The translations under genes and the position numbers were made by a program. Below are positions 27,410 through 35,009 of a stretch of DNA of 64,000 bases, one piece after another; the first letter of the stretch is position 1, and each line of letters opens with the position of its first letter. Origin of the DNA: UBA1479 sp040221095 (GTDB taxonomy: Bacteria > Pseudomonadota > Alphaproteobacteria > Rhodospirillales > Casp-alpha2); NCBI GenBank assembly GCA_040221095.1, contig JAVJVP010000004.1, positions 62,001 through 126,000 of the forward strand, read 5' to 3'. The notes beneath the pieces are model-generated. The model was not told the origin of the DNA, made no database searches, and saw only the letters and a program-made list of their open reading frames with translations.

Positions 27410-28825
27410 TTATTCGACCCAGGCGATGCGCAGGATGTTGGTGGCCCCCGGCGTGCCGAAGGGCACCCCGGCGGTGACGACGAGCGGATCGCCCTTTTTC
27501 GCGAAGCCGTCCTTCTGCGCCTCGGCCACGGCCTTGGACACCATGTCGCGGAACGAGTGGATGTCTTCGGTCAGCACCGAATGCACGCCCCAGCACAGCG
27601 CCAGACGCCGCGCGGTCTCGCGTTTTGGCGTCAGCCCCAGGATCGGCGTCGCCGGCCGCAGGCGGGCACAACGCAGGGTGGTCGAGCCCGTGGTCGTGAA
27701 GGTGACGATGACCGCCGCCGAAACCGTCTCCGCGACCTGACAGGCGGCGACGGTGATGGCGTCGGCCGCCGTGGCGTCGTGGCCGCCGCGCCGGCGGTCG
27801 CGCATCAGGCGGTAATGTTCGTCCTGTTCCACCCGCTTGATGATGCGGTCCATCATGGCCACGGTTTCCGTCGGATAATCGCCGACCGCCGATTCCGCCG
27901 ACAGCATGACCGCGTCGGCGCCGTCATAGATGGCGGTCGCCACGTCCGAGGCCTCGGCCCGGGTCGGGGTCGGGGCGTGGACCATGGAGTCCAGCATCTG
28001 GGTCGCCACGATCACCGGTTTGCCCGCCAGCTTGCACAGATGCAGGATCTGTTTCTGCGCCACGGGCACGTCCTCGGTCGGGCATTCCACGCCCAGGTCG
28101 CCGCGCGCCACCATGATGGCGTCGGACAGATGGATGATTTCTTCCAGATGCACCAGCGCCGCCGGCTTTTCCAGCTTGGACATGATGGCGGCGCGGCCGG
28201 CGACCAGCTTGCGCGCCTCGGCCAGATCCTCGGGCCGCTGCACGAAACTGAGCGCCACCCATTCGACGCCCAGGTCGAGGCCGAACCGCATGTCGTCGCG
28301 GTCCTTCTTGGTCAGGGGCGAAACGTCGAGGATCACGCTGGGCACGTTGACGCCCTTATGGTTCGACAGGGTGCCGCCGATCTCGACCTCGCATTCGGCG
28401 TGTTCCTTGGAACACTCCAGAACCTTGAGGCGGATGCGCCCGTCGTCGATCAGCAGCGTCGAGCCCGGCTCCAGCGCCGCGAAGATTTCCGGGTGCGGCA
28501 GGGGCGCGCGGCGGTGGTTGCCCGGCGCCTTGTCCAGGTCCAGGCGGAATTTGTGGCCGACCTCAAGCTCGGCCGAGCCCGTGTCGATGTCGCCGACCCG
28601 AAGCTTCGGCCCCTGCAAATCCAGCAGGATGCCCACGGGGCGGTGGTACTTGCGTTCCAGGGAGCGCACGATGCCGTGGATTTTCTGATGGTCGGCATGG
28701 CTGCCGTGGGAGAAATTCATGCGGAAGACATCGACGCCGGCTTCGAACAGCTTTTCGATGGCTTCCTGGCTGGACGTCGCAGGGCCCAGGGTCGCGACGA
28801 TCTTCGCGCGGCGGTCACGTTTCAT
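27410..28825 (-). CDS. pyk: Pyruvate kinase
   Basis: The 471-residue enzyme has KIVATLGPATS at the N-terminus, DLQGPKLRVG, the active-site signature VMVARGDLGVECP, and the C-terminal allosteric-type domain. It converts phosphoenolpyruvate and ADP to pyruvate and ATP, the last step of glycolysis. Length is standard. It may share a transcript with the AEC transporter; its promoter must lie in the 325-bp divergent gap upstream. Confidence 0.96.
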   Translation of the reverse strand: MKRDRRAKIVATLGPATSSQEAIEKLFEAGVDVFRMNFSHGSHADHQKIHGIVRSLERKYHRPVGILLDLQGPKLRVGDIDTGSAELEVGHKFRLDLDKAPGNHRRAPLPHPEIFAALEPGSTLLIDDGRIRLKVLECSKEHAECEVEIGGTLSNHKGVNVPSVILDVSPLTKKDRDDMRFGLDLGVEWVALSFVQRPEDLAEARKLVAGRAAIMSKLEKPAALVHLEEIIHLSDAIMVARGDLGVECPTEDVPVAQKQILHLCKLAGKPVIVATQMLDSMVHAPTPTRAEASDVATAIYDGADAVMLSAESAVGDYPTETVAMMDRIIKRVEQDEHYRLMRDRRRGGHDATAADAITVAACQVAETVSAAVIVTFTTTGSTTLRCARLRPATPILGLTPKRETARRLALCWGVHSVLTEDIHSFRDMVSKAVAEAQKDGFAKKGDPLVVTAGVPFGTPGATNILRIAWVE

Positions 28826-29150
28826 GTTGGGGGCCTTCCCTCTCTTTACATTACGTCTTTGTCCCTGCGCTCATAGGCTTAAGGCCAAACGCGGGTAAAC
28901 TCACGTAAATATTCTTTGAAATTCCACGGTCGTGGGGCCGCGCAGATGCAAACAACCTAATAAATCCGCACCGGCCCCCGCCGCCCATCTTGCACAGAGT
29001 ACATAAGATTAGGTAGGTATTAACCAATTTCGTGGCACCTATGAAGGTCCGGCAGAAGACCGGCGCAGTAGACCGCCATGTATTTTGGCATGTGTTTTTG
29101 GGAAGTGGGCCGCCGGACGCGCGTTGGGGTTCGCCGGGCAGCCCAGGGGT
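28826..29150. promoter_or_regulatory. Divergent intergenic region upstream of pyk
   Basis: This 325-bp stretch has AT-rich parts at 28850-28920 (pyk side) and 28990-29040 (right side). It holds no coding frame with plausible composition apart from short in-frame extensions of the 433-residue gene. CAGGGGT at 29144-29150 is the likely ribosome binding site of that gene. No terminator, repeat or RNA was seen. Confidence 0.4.
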
Positions 29151-30452
29151 ATGAATTTGAGCACGCAGAGCATCATCAATGCGCTGGCCGGCCTGTCGCC
29201 CGATACGGACAAGGCGACGCTGATGACGGCTGTCGACAAGGCCGTGGACGGCATCGTCAAGGAATTGAAGGCCAACGCCGGCGGCAAGGTGCAACCCGAC
29301 GTGGTCGAGGCGACCCAAACGACCCTGAACTTCCTCGAAGCCTGCGGTCAGTTGAAGGACCCGGAATTCACCCAGCGGGCGCGCATCCGCGCGTCGGAAC
29401 TGCTGGAAGCCTTCGGCAAAGTGTCCGGGGATACGGACGCGCCCAAGCGCAAGAAACGGCGCAAGAAACGTCCGGCCGGCGCCGACGCCAAACCCGCGGC
29501 CGCAAAGGGAAAACCCGCCAAGGGCAAGCCCGTCGCCAAGAAGCCGGCCGCCGCCGCCAAGCCCGGAAAACCCTGGGAAGACACTCCTTTCACCGAGGCC
29601 TTCACGGAACAGATCTGCAAGTACCTGCGCAAGCGCGCCATGCTGTGGTACGTGCCGCAGCACACGCTGACGCCCACGCCCTTCCCGCTGTCGACCCGCT
29701 TCGGCGACAATCTGGTGACGGCGATCAAGGAACACTTCATGCACCGGTTCTTCACCAACCGCCGGATCATGGTTCTGGGTGACGACTTGAAGGCCCGGAA
29801 TTTCGAGGAAAGCGCCTTCCGCGAAATCTTCGACAAGCCGAAGAAACAGAACCCCGTGCGCAGCATGTGGGAAGACGGCCTGGGCGACATCGAACGCTTT
29901 CTGACCAGCGACAAGCCGCCGCCGCAGAAGTCGGCGAAGACCAAGGTGACGACCAAGAAGACCGGCGGTTTCCTGGGCTTTTTCCAGAAAGAGGAAAAGG
30001 TCGTCGAACGCGAGGCCGCGGCCGACACCTCGGAATTGGATCACGCCAAGGGGTTCTGGAACACCCTCGCCGGGCCCGAGGTCACTTACAGCCCGCCGAC
30101 GATGGAGGATTTCATCTTCCTCAAGTCCCTGTTCGAATACTATCCGGAACAGGTCGACGAGGAGCAGCAGGCGGTCAAACAGATGCTGCAGCAGGAATAC
30201 GGCTCCAACCAGGCCCGCGAAGGGGCGGCGCGGGACCACCTGAACGCGCTGATCAAGGACACGGCCCCCTGTTCGGGCGAACTGACGGCCCTTTGGGTGT
30301 ACCTCACCGCCAAAGACGCCTTCGGCTACAACGTGTTCAAGTCGTTCACATCGAGCCACGGCACCTCGGCCGAGCAGCGCCGCCGCGCCCTGCCCTACTT
30401 CCTGCGCTGGATTCCCGATTTCACGGAACAGGAAGCGCCGAGCCGCCTGTAG
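29151..30452 (+). CDS. Uncharacterised 433-aa protein with Lys/Ala-rich linker
   Basis: I do not recognise this protein. Residues 1-90 form a helical head (LSTQSIINALAGL...). Residues ~95-145 are a Lys/Ala/Pro-rich low-complexity linker of histone-H1-like composition. Residues ~150-433 form a larger helical domain with aromatic-rich segments such as RAMLWYVPQHTLTPTPF and LPYFLRWIPDF, interrupted by a second basic patch near 255-275. No signal peptide or membrane segment is visible. The start at ATG 29151 has AGGGG upstream. It precedes a 120-residue unknown gene and meaB on the same strand (109 bp gap). Confidence 0.72.
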   Translation: MNLSTQSIINALAGLSPDTDKATLMTAVDKAVDGIVKELKANAGGKVQPDVVEATQTTLNFLEACGQLKDPEFTQRARIRASELLEAFGKVSGDTDAPKRKKRRKKRPAGADAKPAAAKGKPAKGKPVAKKPAAAAKPGKPWEDTPFTEAFTEQICKYLRKRAMLWYVPQHTLTPTPFPLSTRFGDNLVTAIKEHFMHRFFTNRRIMVLGDDLKARNFEESAFREIFDKPKKQNPVRSMWEDGLGDIERFLTSDKPPPQKSAKTKVTTKKTGGFLGFFQKEEKVVEREAAADTSELDHAKGFWNTLAGPEVTYSPPTMEDFIFLKSLFEYYPEQVDEEQQAVKQMLQQEYGSNQAREGAARDHLNALIKDTAPCSGELTALWVYLTAKDAFGYNVFKSFTSSHGTSAEQRRRALPYFLRWIPDFTEQEAPSRL

Positions 30453-30561
30453 GTGCTCCGGCATTTCAAGGCCCCGCGTTAACCCTTTGTCAGCCCTGAT
30501 CGCCATAGGATAGTCTTGGCCCCGTCGCCCTTGCGGCGGACATCTAGATTAAGGTTCCGGC

Positions 30562-30924
30562 ATGCTGAAAAAGGTCTTTTCCAAAGCACTGTTGTCCGTG
30601 GTCATGGACAAGAAGGCCCGCTCGACCCTGGACGCCGCCAAGGAACGCGCCAAAAAAGCGCCCCCGGCCGCTGCATCCGAGGCCCTGCCCGCCAGCGCCG
30701 AAGAACTGCGCGTCGCCGCCCGCCAGGCCCTGGAATCGGCGGAAAAGGAACTGGCGTCGAAACCGAAACTGACCGGCGAACGCAAGGCGCTGATCCAACA
30801 GGCCCTGGCCGTGCGCAAACAGAAGACCAAGATTCTCGACGAACTGGGCCCGGACCAGAAGATCAAGCTGCAGGCCATGGCGCTGGAAGCCTTCGGTCTC
30901 GATCCCACCAAGGGCGGGCGTTGA
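30562..30924 (+). CDS. Uncharacterised 120-aa basic helical protein
   Basis: This small, Lys/Ala/Glu-rich, all-helical protein (MLKKVFSKALLSVVMDKKARSTL at the start; AARQALESAEKELASKPK in the middle) has no recognisable domain. It overlaps the TTG start of the MeaB-type GTPase by 4 bp, so it is translationally coupled to it. Codon use is like its neighbours. No function is inferred. Confidence 0.7.
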   Translation: MLKKVFSKALLSVVMDKKARSTLDAAKERAKKAPPAAASEALPASAEELRVAARQALESAEKELASKPKLTGERKALIQQALAVRKQKTKILDELGPDQKIKLQAMALEAFGLDPTKGGR

Positions 30925-31964
30925 CGCCCGCATCCCCGTTGACCGCCTCCGACACCACCGCCGAGGCAACGGCCCGCGACCTGGGAAACAAGGTCGCGGC
31001 GGGTGACCTGCGCGCCCTCGCCCGCGCCATCACCCTGCTGGAATCCGGCCGCGCCGACCATCGGGTGCAGGCCGAGGCCCTGATCCGCACCCTGCTGCCG
31101 GCGGCGGGCAAATCGATCCGCATCGGCATCACCGGCATTCCCGGCGTCGGCAAATCCACCTTCATCGAGGCCTTCGGCCTGGCCCTGGTCGACCGTGGCC
31201 ACAAGGTCGCGGTGCTGGCCGTCGATCCGACCAGCCCGCGCTCGGGCGGCTCGATCCTGGGCGACAAGACGCGCATGGAAAAGCTCGCCCGCTGCCGCGA
31301 CGCCTATATCCGGCCGTCACCGTCCGGCGGCACCCTGGGCGGCGTCGCCCGGCGCACGCGCGAGGCCGTCATCGCGGTCGAGGCCGCCGGCTACGACGTG
31401 GTGCTGATCGAAACCGTCGGCGTCGGCCAGTCGGAAACGGCGGTCAAGGACCTGGTCGATATGTTCCTGCTGCTGCTCGCCCCCGGCGGCGGCGACGACC
31501 TGCAGGGCATCAAGAAGGGCATCGTCGAAATGGCCGACCTGATCGTCGTCAACAAGGCCGACGGCGATCTGGCCCCGGCGGCGGAACGGGCGCGCCGGGA
31601 CTATGCCTCGGCCCTGCATCTGCTGCGCCCTGAAAACGCCGACTGGTCGCCCCAGGTGGTGAAATGTTCCGCCGTGACCGGTGACGGGCTCGACGACATC
31701 TGGCAGTCGGTCGAAGGTTTCCGCGCGGCGACGCAATCGTCCGGACGCTTCGACGCCTGCCGCGCCGAACAGGCCAGAACCTGGATGTGGAACGAGGTCA
31801 ATGAGACCCTGCTGGGTGAACTCAGAACCGCGCCCGCCGTGAAGCAGGCCCTGGCCGATCTGGAACCGGCCGTCGCCGAGGGCACGGTCGGCCCCAGCGA
31901 GGCCGCGCGGCGTATTCTGGCGGCCTTCCGGGCGGCCGGCGGGCGGGCGGACAAAGACGCCTAA
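30921..31964 (+). CDS. meaB: MeaB/ArgK-type G3E GTPase (methylmalonyl-CoA mutase chaperone family)
   Basis: The 347-residue P-loop GTPase has Walker A GIPGVGKST (about 70-78), DPTSPRSGGSILGDKTRM, the switch/metal region ETVGVGQSE, and base-specificity NKADGD. MeaB protects and reactivates B12-dependent methylmalonyl-CoA mutase or ethylmalonyl-CoA mutase. The start is a TTG at 30921 that overlaps the upstream stop by 4 bp, with AAGGGCGGG just before it; a later TTG at 30939 is the alternative. No mutase gene lies in the window. Confidence 0.9.
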   Translation: MTPASPLTASDTTAEATARDLGNKVAAGDLRALARAITLLESGRADHRVQAEALIRTLLPAAGKSIRIGITGIPGVGKSTFIEAFGLALVDRGHKVAVLAVDPTSPRSGGSILGDKTRMEKLARCRDAYIRPSPSGGTLGGVARRTREAVIAVEAAGYDVVLIETVGVGQSETAVKDLVDMFLLLLAPGGGDDLQGIKKGIVEMADLIVVNKADGDLAPAAERARRDYASALHLLRPENADWSPQVVKCSAVTGDGLDDIWQSVEGFRAATQSSGRFDACRAEQARTWMWNEVNETLLGELRTAPAVKQALADLEPAVAEGTVGPSEAARRILAAFRAAGGRADKDA

Positions 31965-32044
31965 ATATATGGATTTTCTCGTTCCAGCCGCTACCATGCG
32001 GCAAAACAGACTGCGCAGAAGGCCAACGGCGGGTGGTTCAACGA

Positions 32045-32575
32045 ATGGAAACCAAGGAAGAGTTGGAACTGCTTCAGGCAGAAATCCTTAATCTTTTCAA
32101 TTACATTCAGCGGGTCCGCAAGGAAGTGGCCGCGATCACCCGTTCCGACGAAGGCAGCGGCCGGTTCGACAACATGTCGGACCAGCTTGACGCCATCGTC
32201 AAGGCCACGGAAGAGGCCACCAATTCGATCATGGAAGTGGTCGAACAGAATTCAGACACCATCGGCACGATCCGCGGGAAAACCGACAATCCGGAAATCC
32301 TGGCCCTTCTGGACGAGTTGGAAAACAACTCGTCCAACATCTTCGAGGCTTGCACCTTCCAGGACATCACCGGTCAGCGCGTGACCAAGATCGCCCGCTC
32401 GGTGACCTACGTGGAATCGCGCGTCAACGCGCTGATCCAGATCTTCGGCAAGGAACATATCGAAAGCGTCGAGATCGAAGACGAAGACAAGACCGAAGAT
32501 GAACAGCTTCTCCAGGGCCCCCAGCTTCAGGGCGAGGGCGTTACCCAGGACGAAATCGACAAGCTGTTCGACTGA
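32045..32575 (+). CDS. cheZ: CheZ-family chemotaxis phosphatase, first copy (stand-alone)
   Basis: The 176-residue helical protein has the CheZ catalytic signature FQDITGQR with Asp107 and Gln111, the residues that place water on phospho-CheY. An acidic linker (about 138-158) leads to the C-terminal tail TQDEIDKLFD, resembling the CheY-binding peptide. CheZ switches off CheY-P at the motor. An in-frame GTG at 32033, with AGAAGG 10 bp upstream, is a credible alternative start (four extra residues). It lies between meaB and a cyclophilin, 20 kb from the motor operon that holds a second CheZ. Confidence 0.85.
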   Translation: METKEELELLQAEILNLFNYIQRVRKEVAAITRSDEGSGRFDNMSDQLDAIVKATEEATNSIMEVVEQNSDTIGTIRGKTDNPEILALLDELENNSSNIFEACTFQDITGQRVTKIARSVTYVESRVNALIQIFGKEHIESVEIEDEDKTEDEQLLQGPQLQGEGVTQDEIDKLFD

Positions 32576-32620
32576 CCCGTACTCGAAACCGTCACCATCA
32601 ACCGCCACAATCAAAGGAGT

Positions 32621-32640
32621 GTCCGGACCATCGTCCGGAC
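32621..32640. repeat. Stem-loop made of two GTCCGGAC palindromes
   Basis: GTCCGGAC occurs at 32621-32628 and 32633-32640 with a CATC spacer, so the pair can form an 8-bp hairpin with a 4-base loop. It lies 45 bp after the cheZ stop and 54 bp before the cyclophilin ATG, with no T-run. It may be a processing or attenuating hairpin or a regulator site. Confidence 0.4.
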
Positions 32641-32693
32641 GATGATATGAACGATTTGATCCGCCACCGAGAAATCCAAGGGAGTCTGTTTCC

Positions 32694-33248
32694 ATGCACC
32701 GTCTGCTGTCCCTTTTCGCCGCGCTCGCTCTCGTCCTGGGGATCGGTGTGATGAACGACGCCGAAGCCATGGACCCGGAAAACACCCTTTACATGGACAC
32801 CACGCACGGCCGCGTGGTGATCGAACTGCGCCCCGACCTGGCGCCCAAGCATGTCGCGCGGATCAAGGAACTGACCCGCGAGGGCTTCTATGACGGACTG
32901 GTGTTCCACCGCGTCATCGGCGGCTTCATGGCCCAGGGCGGCGATCCCACGGGCACCGGCATGGGCGGCAGCGGCCAGAACCTGCCGGCCGAATTCTCAT
33001 CCGAGCCGTTCAAGCGCGGCACCGTCGGCATGGCCCGGTCGATGAACCCCAACAGCGCCGACAGCCAGTTCTTCATCTGCTTTGCCCGGACCAGCCATCT
33101 CGACGGCCAGTACACGGTCTGGGGTCAGGTCACGGACGGCATGAAGTTCGTCGGCATGCTCGAACGCGGCGAACCGCCCGTCGATCCCGACAAGATCGTG
33201 AAGATGCAGGTCGCCGCCGACGCGGACAAGCCGAAGAAAAAGAAGTAG
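32694..33248 (+). CDS. Exported cyclophilin-type peptidyl-prolyl isomerase
   Basis: The 184-residue protein has an N-terminal signal peptide (hydrophobic core about 4-18, AEA cleavage region near 23-25) and then a cyclophilin domain with VFHRVIGGFMAQGGDPTGTG (catalytic Arg and Phe) and SQFFICFA. It accelerates proline isomerisation during folding in the periplasm. A Lys-rich tail of six residues ends the protein. The ribosome site AGGGAG precedes the ATG. It is convergent with the VWA protein gene. Confidence 0.92.
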   Translation: MHRLLSLFAALALVLGIGVMNDAEAMDPENTLYMDTTHGRVVIELRPDLAPKHVARIKELTREGFYDGLVFHRVIGGFMAQGGDPTGTGMGGSGQNLPAEFSSEPFKRGTVGMARSMNPNSADSQFFICFARTSHLDGQYTVWGQVTDGMKFVGMLERGEPPVDPDKIVKMQVAADADKPKKKK

Positions 33249-33273
33249 CCACGCCCCCGGGCGGGCCGCTTAG

Positions 33274-33368
33274 CCCCTCACCCCGCTCCTCTCCCCCAAG
33301 GGGGAGAGGGAGGGTCGTGCCGGAAGCATCCCCTCGCCCCCGGAGGGGGAGAGGGACAGGGTGAGGGG
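33274..33368. repeat. Compound inverted repeat, intergenic dyad element
   Basis: An outer perfect inverted repeat CCCCTCACCC (33274-33283) / GGGTGAGGGG (33359-33368) encloses an inner palindrome CCTCTCCCCC-AA-GGGGGAGAGG (33288-33309) and a second, similar G/C dyad at about 33330-33355. It fills the gap between two convergent genes, where a bidirectional terminator would sit. Elements of this look (CTCTCCCCC...GGGGGAGAG) are dispersed in many high-GC proteobacterial genomes. Confidence 0.65.
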
Positions 33369-33411
33369 GAGACCGGACCTCCGGCCCGCATACCAAAACC
33401 GGATGACCGCC

Positions 33412-34587
33412 TCAGCGCACCAGTTCGCGGGTCGCCCGGTCGAGGCCGTCCAGGGTCAGCGGGAACATGCGCCCCCCCATCAGTCGCCGGATCATGTCGA
33501 CGGATTGGGTATGGCCCCACCAGTCCTCTTTCACGGGGTTGAGCCAGACCGCCCGCGAATAGACGCCGAGGATGCGCTGCATCCACAGGCTGCCCGCCTC
33601 CTCGTTCCAATGCTCGACGCTGCCGCCGGGATAGGCGATTTCGTAGGGGCTCATGGAGGCGTCGCCGACGAAGATGATCTTGTAGTCGGCCGGATAGGTG
33701 TGCAGCACATCCCAGGTCGGGATCGTGTCCGTGCGCCGGCGGATGTTGTCCTTCCACACCCGTTCATACGGGCAGTTGTGGAAGTAGAAATATTCCAGAT
33801 GCTTGAATTCGGAGCGCGCGGCGGAAAACAGTTCCTCCATCACCCGCACATGGGGGTTCATGGACCCGCCCACGTCCAGGAACAACAGCACCTTCACCGC
33901 ATTATGGCGTTCCGGCACCATGCGGATGTCGAGATAGCCGCTTTTGGCCGTGTTACGGATGGTGCCGTCCAAATCCAGTTCCGTCGGCGCCCCCTGGCGC
34001 GCGAACTGGCGCAGGCGGCGCAGCGCCACCTTGATGTTGCGAGTGCCGAGTTCCAGGGTGTCGTCCAGATTCTTGAACTCGCGCTTGTCCCACACCTTCA
34101 CGGCGCGGAAGTTGCGGTTGTCGTCCTGGCCGATGCGGACCCCTTCCGGGTTGTAGCCGTAGGCGCCGAAGGGCGACGTGCCGGCGGTGCCGATCCACTT
34201 CGATCCGCCCTGGTGGCGCTTTTTCTGCTCCTCCAGGCGCTTCTTCAGGGTCTCCATTAGCTTGTCCCAGCCGCCCAGCGCCTCGATCTGCGCCCGCTCC
34301 TCCGGCGTCAGGGTGCGTTCGGCAAGCTTGCGCAGCCAGTCCTCGGGGATGTCCTGGACGTCGACCTGTTCCGTCTGTTCCAGCCCCTTGAAGACATGGC
34401 CGAACACCCGATCGAACTTGTCCAGGTTCTTCTCGTCCTTCACCAGGGCGGCGCGGGACAGATAGTAGAAATGCTCGATGCTGTAGTCCGCCAGCCCGGC
34501 GTCCATGCCGTCCAGCAGGGTCAGGTATTCCCGCAAGGACACAGGCACCTTGGCCGACCGCAGTTCGAGGAAGAAGTTGATGAACAT
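33412..34587 (-). CDS. VWA domain protein, CoxE-like
   Basis: The 391-residue protein has a helical N-terminal half (MFINFFLELRSAKVPVSLREYL) and a C-terminal von Willebrand A domain whose MIDAS motif reads DVGGSMN, with the second Asp in FVGDASM. CoxE-like VWA proteins work with MoxR AAA+ ATPases to insert metals or remodel enzymes. A MoxR gene lies 2.1 kb upstream on the same strand, separated by a MscS channel, a Zn-ribbon protein and an opposite-strand gene. The client protein is not apparent. Confidence 0.85.
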   Translation of the reverse strand: MFINFFLELRSAKVPVSLREYLTLLDGMDAGLADYSIEHFYYLSRAALVKDEKNLDKFDRVFGHVFKGLEQTEQVDVQDIPEDWLRKLAERTLTPEERAQIEALGGWDKLMETLKKRLEEQKKRHQGGSKWIGTAGTSPFGAYGYNPEGVRIGQDDNRNFRAVKVWDKREFKNLDDTLELGTRNIKVALRRLRQFARQGAPTELDLDGTIRNTAKSGYLDIRMVPERHNAVKVLLFLDVGGSMNPHVRVMEELFSAARSEFKHLEYFYFHNCPYERVWKDNIRRRTDTIPTWDVLHTYPADYKIIFVGDASMSPYEIAYPGGSVEHWNEEAGSLWMQRILGVYSRAVWLNPVKEDWWGHTQSVDMIRRLMGGRMFPLTLDGLDRATRELVR

Positions 34588-34697
34588 GGCCGCACCTTAG
34601 CCTCGCAACCCCACCCCTGCCAATCCCGCTTCAACGCGATGCGGGGAGCGGATAAGCTGACGACACATCAACGGACACACCGAACGGGAGCCCCTCC

Positions 34698-35006
34698 ATG
34701 ATCACCGTCGTCGTCAATTTCGACCTGCCGCCCGGCACGACCCTGGCGGACGCCACCGCCCGCTTTCAGGACAGTTCGCAAAAGTACCTGGGGGCCCCCG
34801 GCCTGCTGCGCAAATTCTACCTGTACAACGCAGAAACCATGACCGGCGGCGGCGCCTATGTGTTCGGCACCCGGGAACAGGCGGATGCCTTGTTGAACGA
34901 CGCCTGGGTCGCCTCGATCACCGAACGCTACGGGTCGCCGCCGCGCCTGACCTATTTCGAATCCCCTGTCGTCGTCGACAACGTGGCCGGCGAAATCGTT
35001 TCCTGA
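34698..35006 (+). CDS. Small ferredoxin-like-fold protein (YdhR / ABM monooxygenase-like)
   Basis: The 102-residue protein looks like a dimeric alpha-beta barrel subunit of the YdhR or antibiotic-biosynthesis-monooxygenase type: MITVVVNFDLPPGTT, LRKFYLYNAETMTGGGAYVFGTREQADALL, and a C-terminal beta strand. Such proteins may act as cofactor-free monooxygenases, but many have no known role. It stands alone between two leftward genes and its stop is 3 bp from the convergent MscS gene. Confidence 0.7.
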   Translation: MITVVVNFDLPPGTTLADATARFQDSSQKYLGAPGLLRKFYLYNAETMTGGGAYVFGTREQADALLNDAWVASITERYGSPPRLTYFESPVVVDNVAGEIVS

Positions 35007-35009
35007 GCA

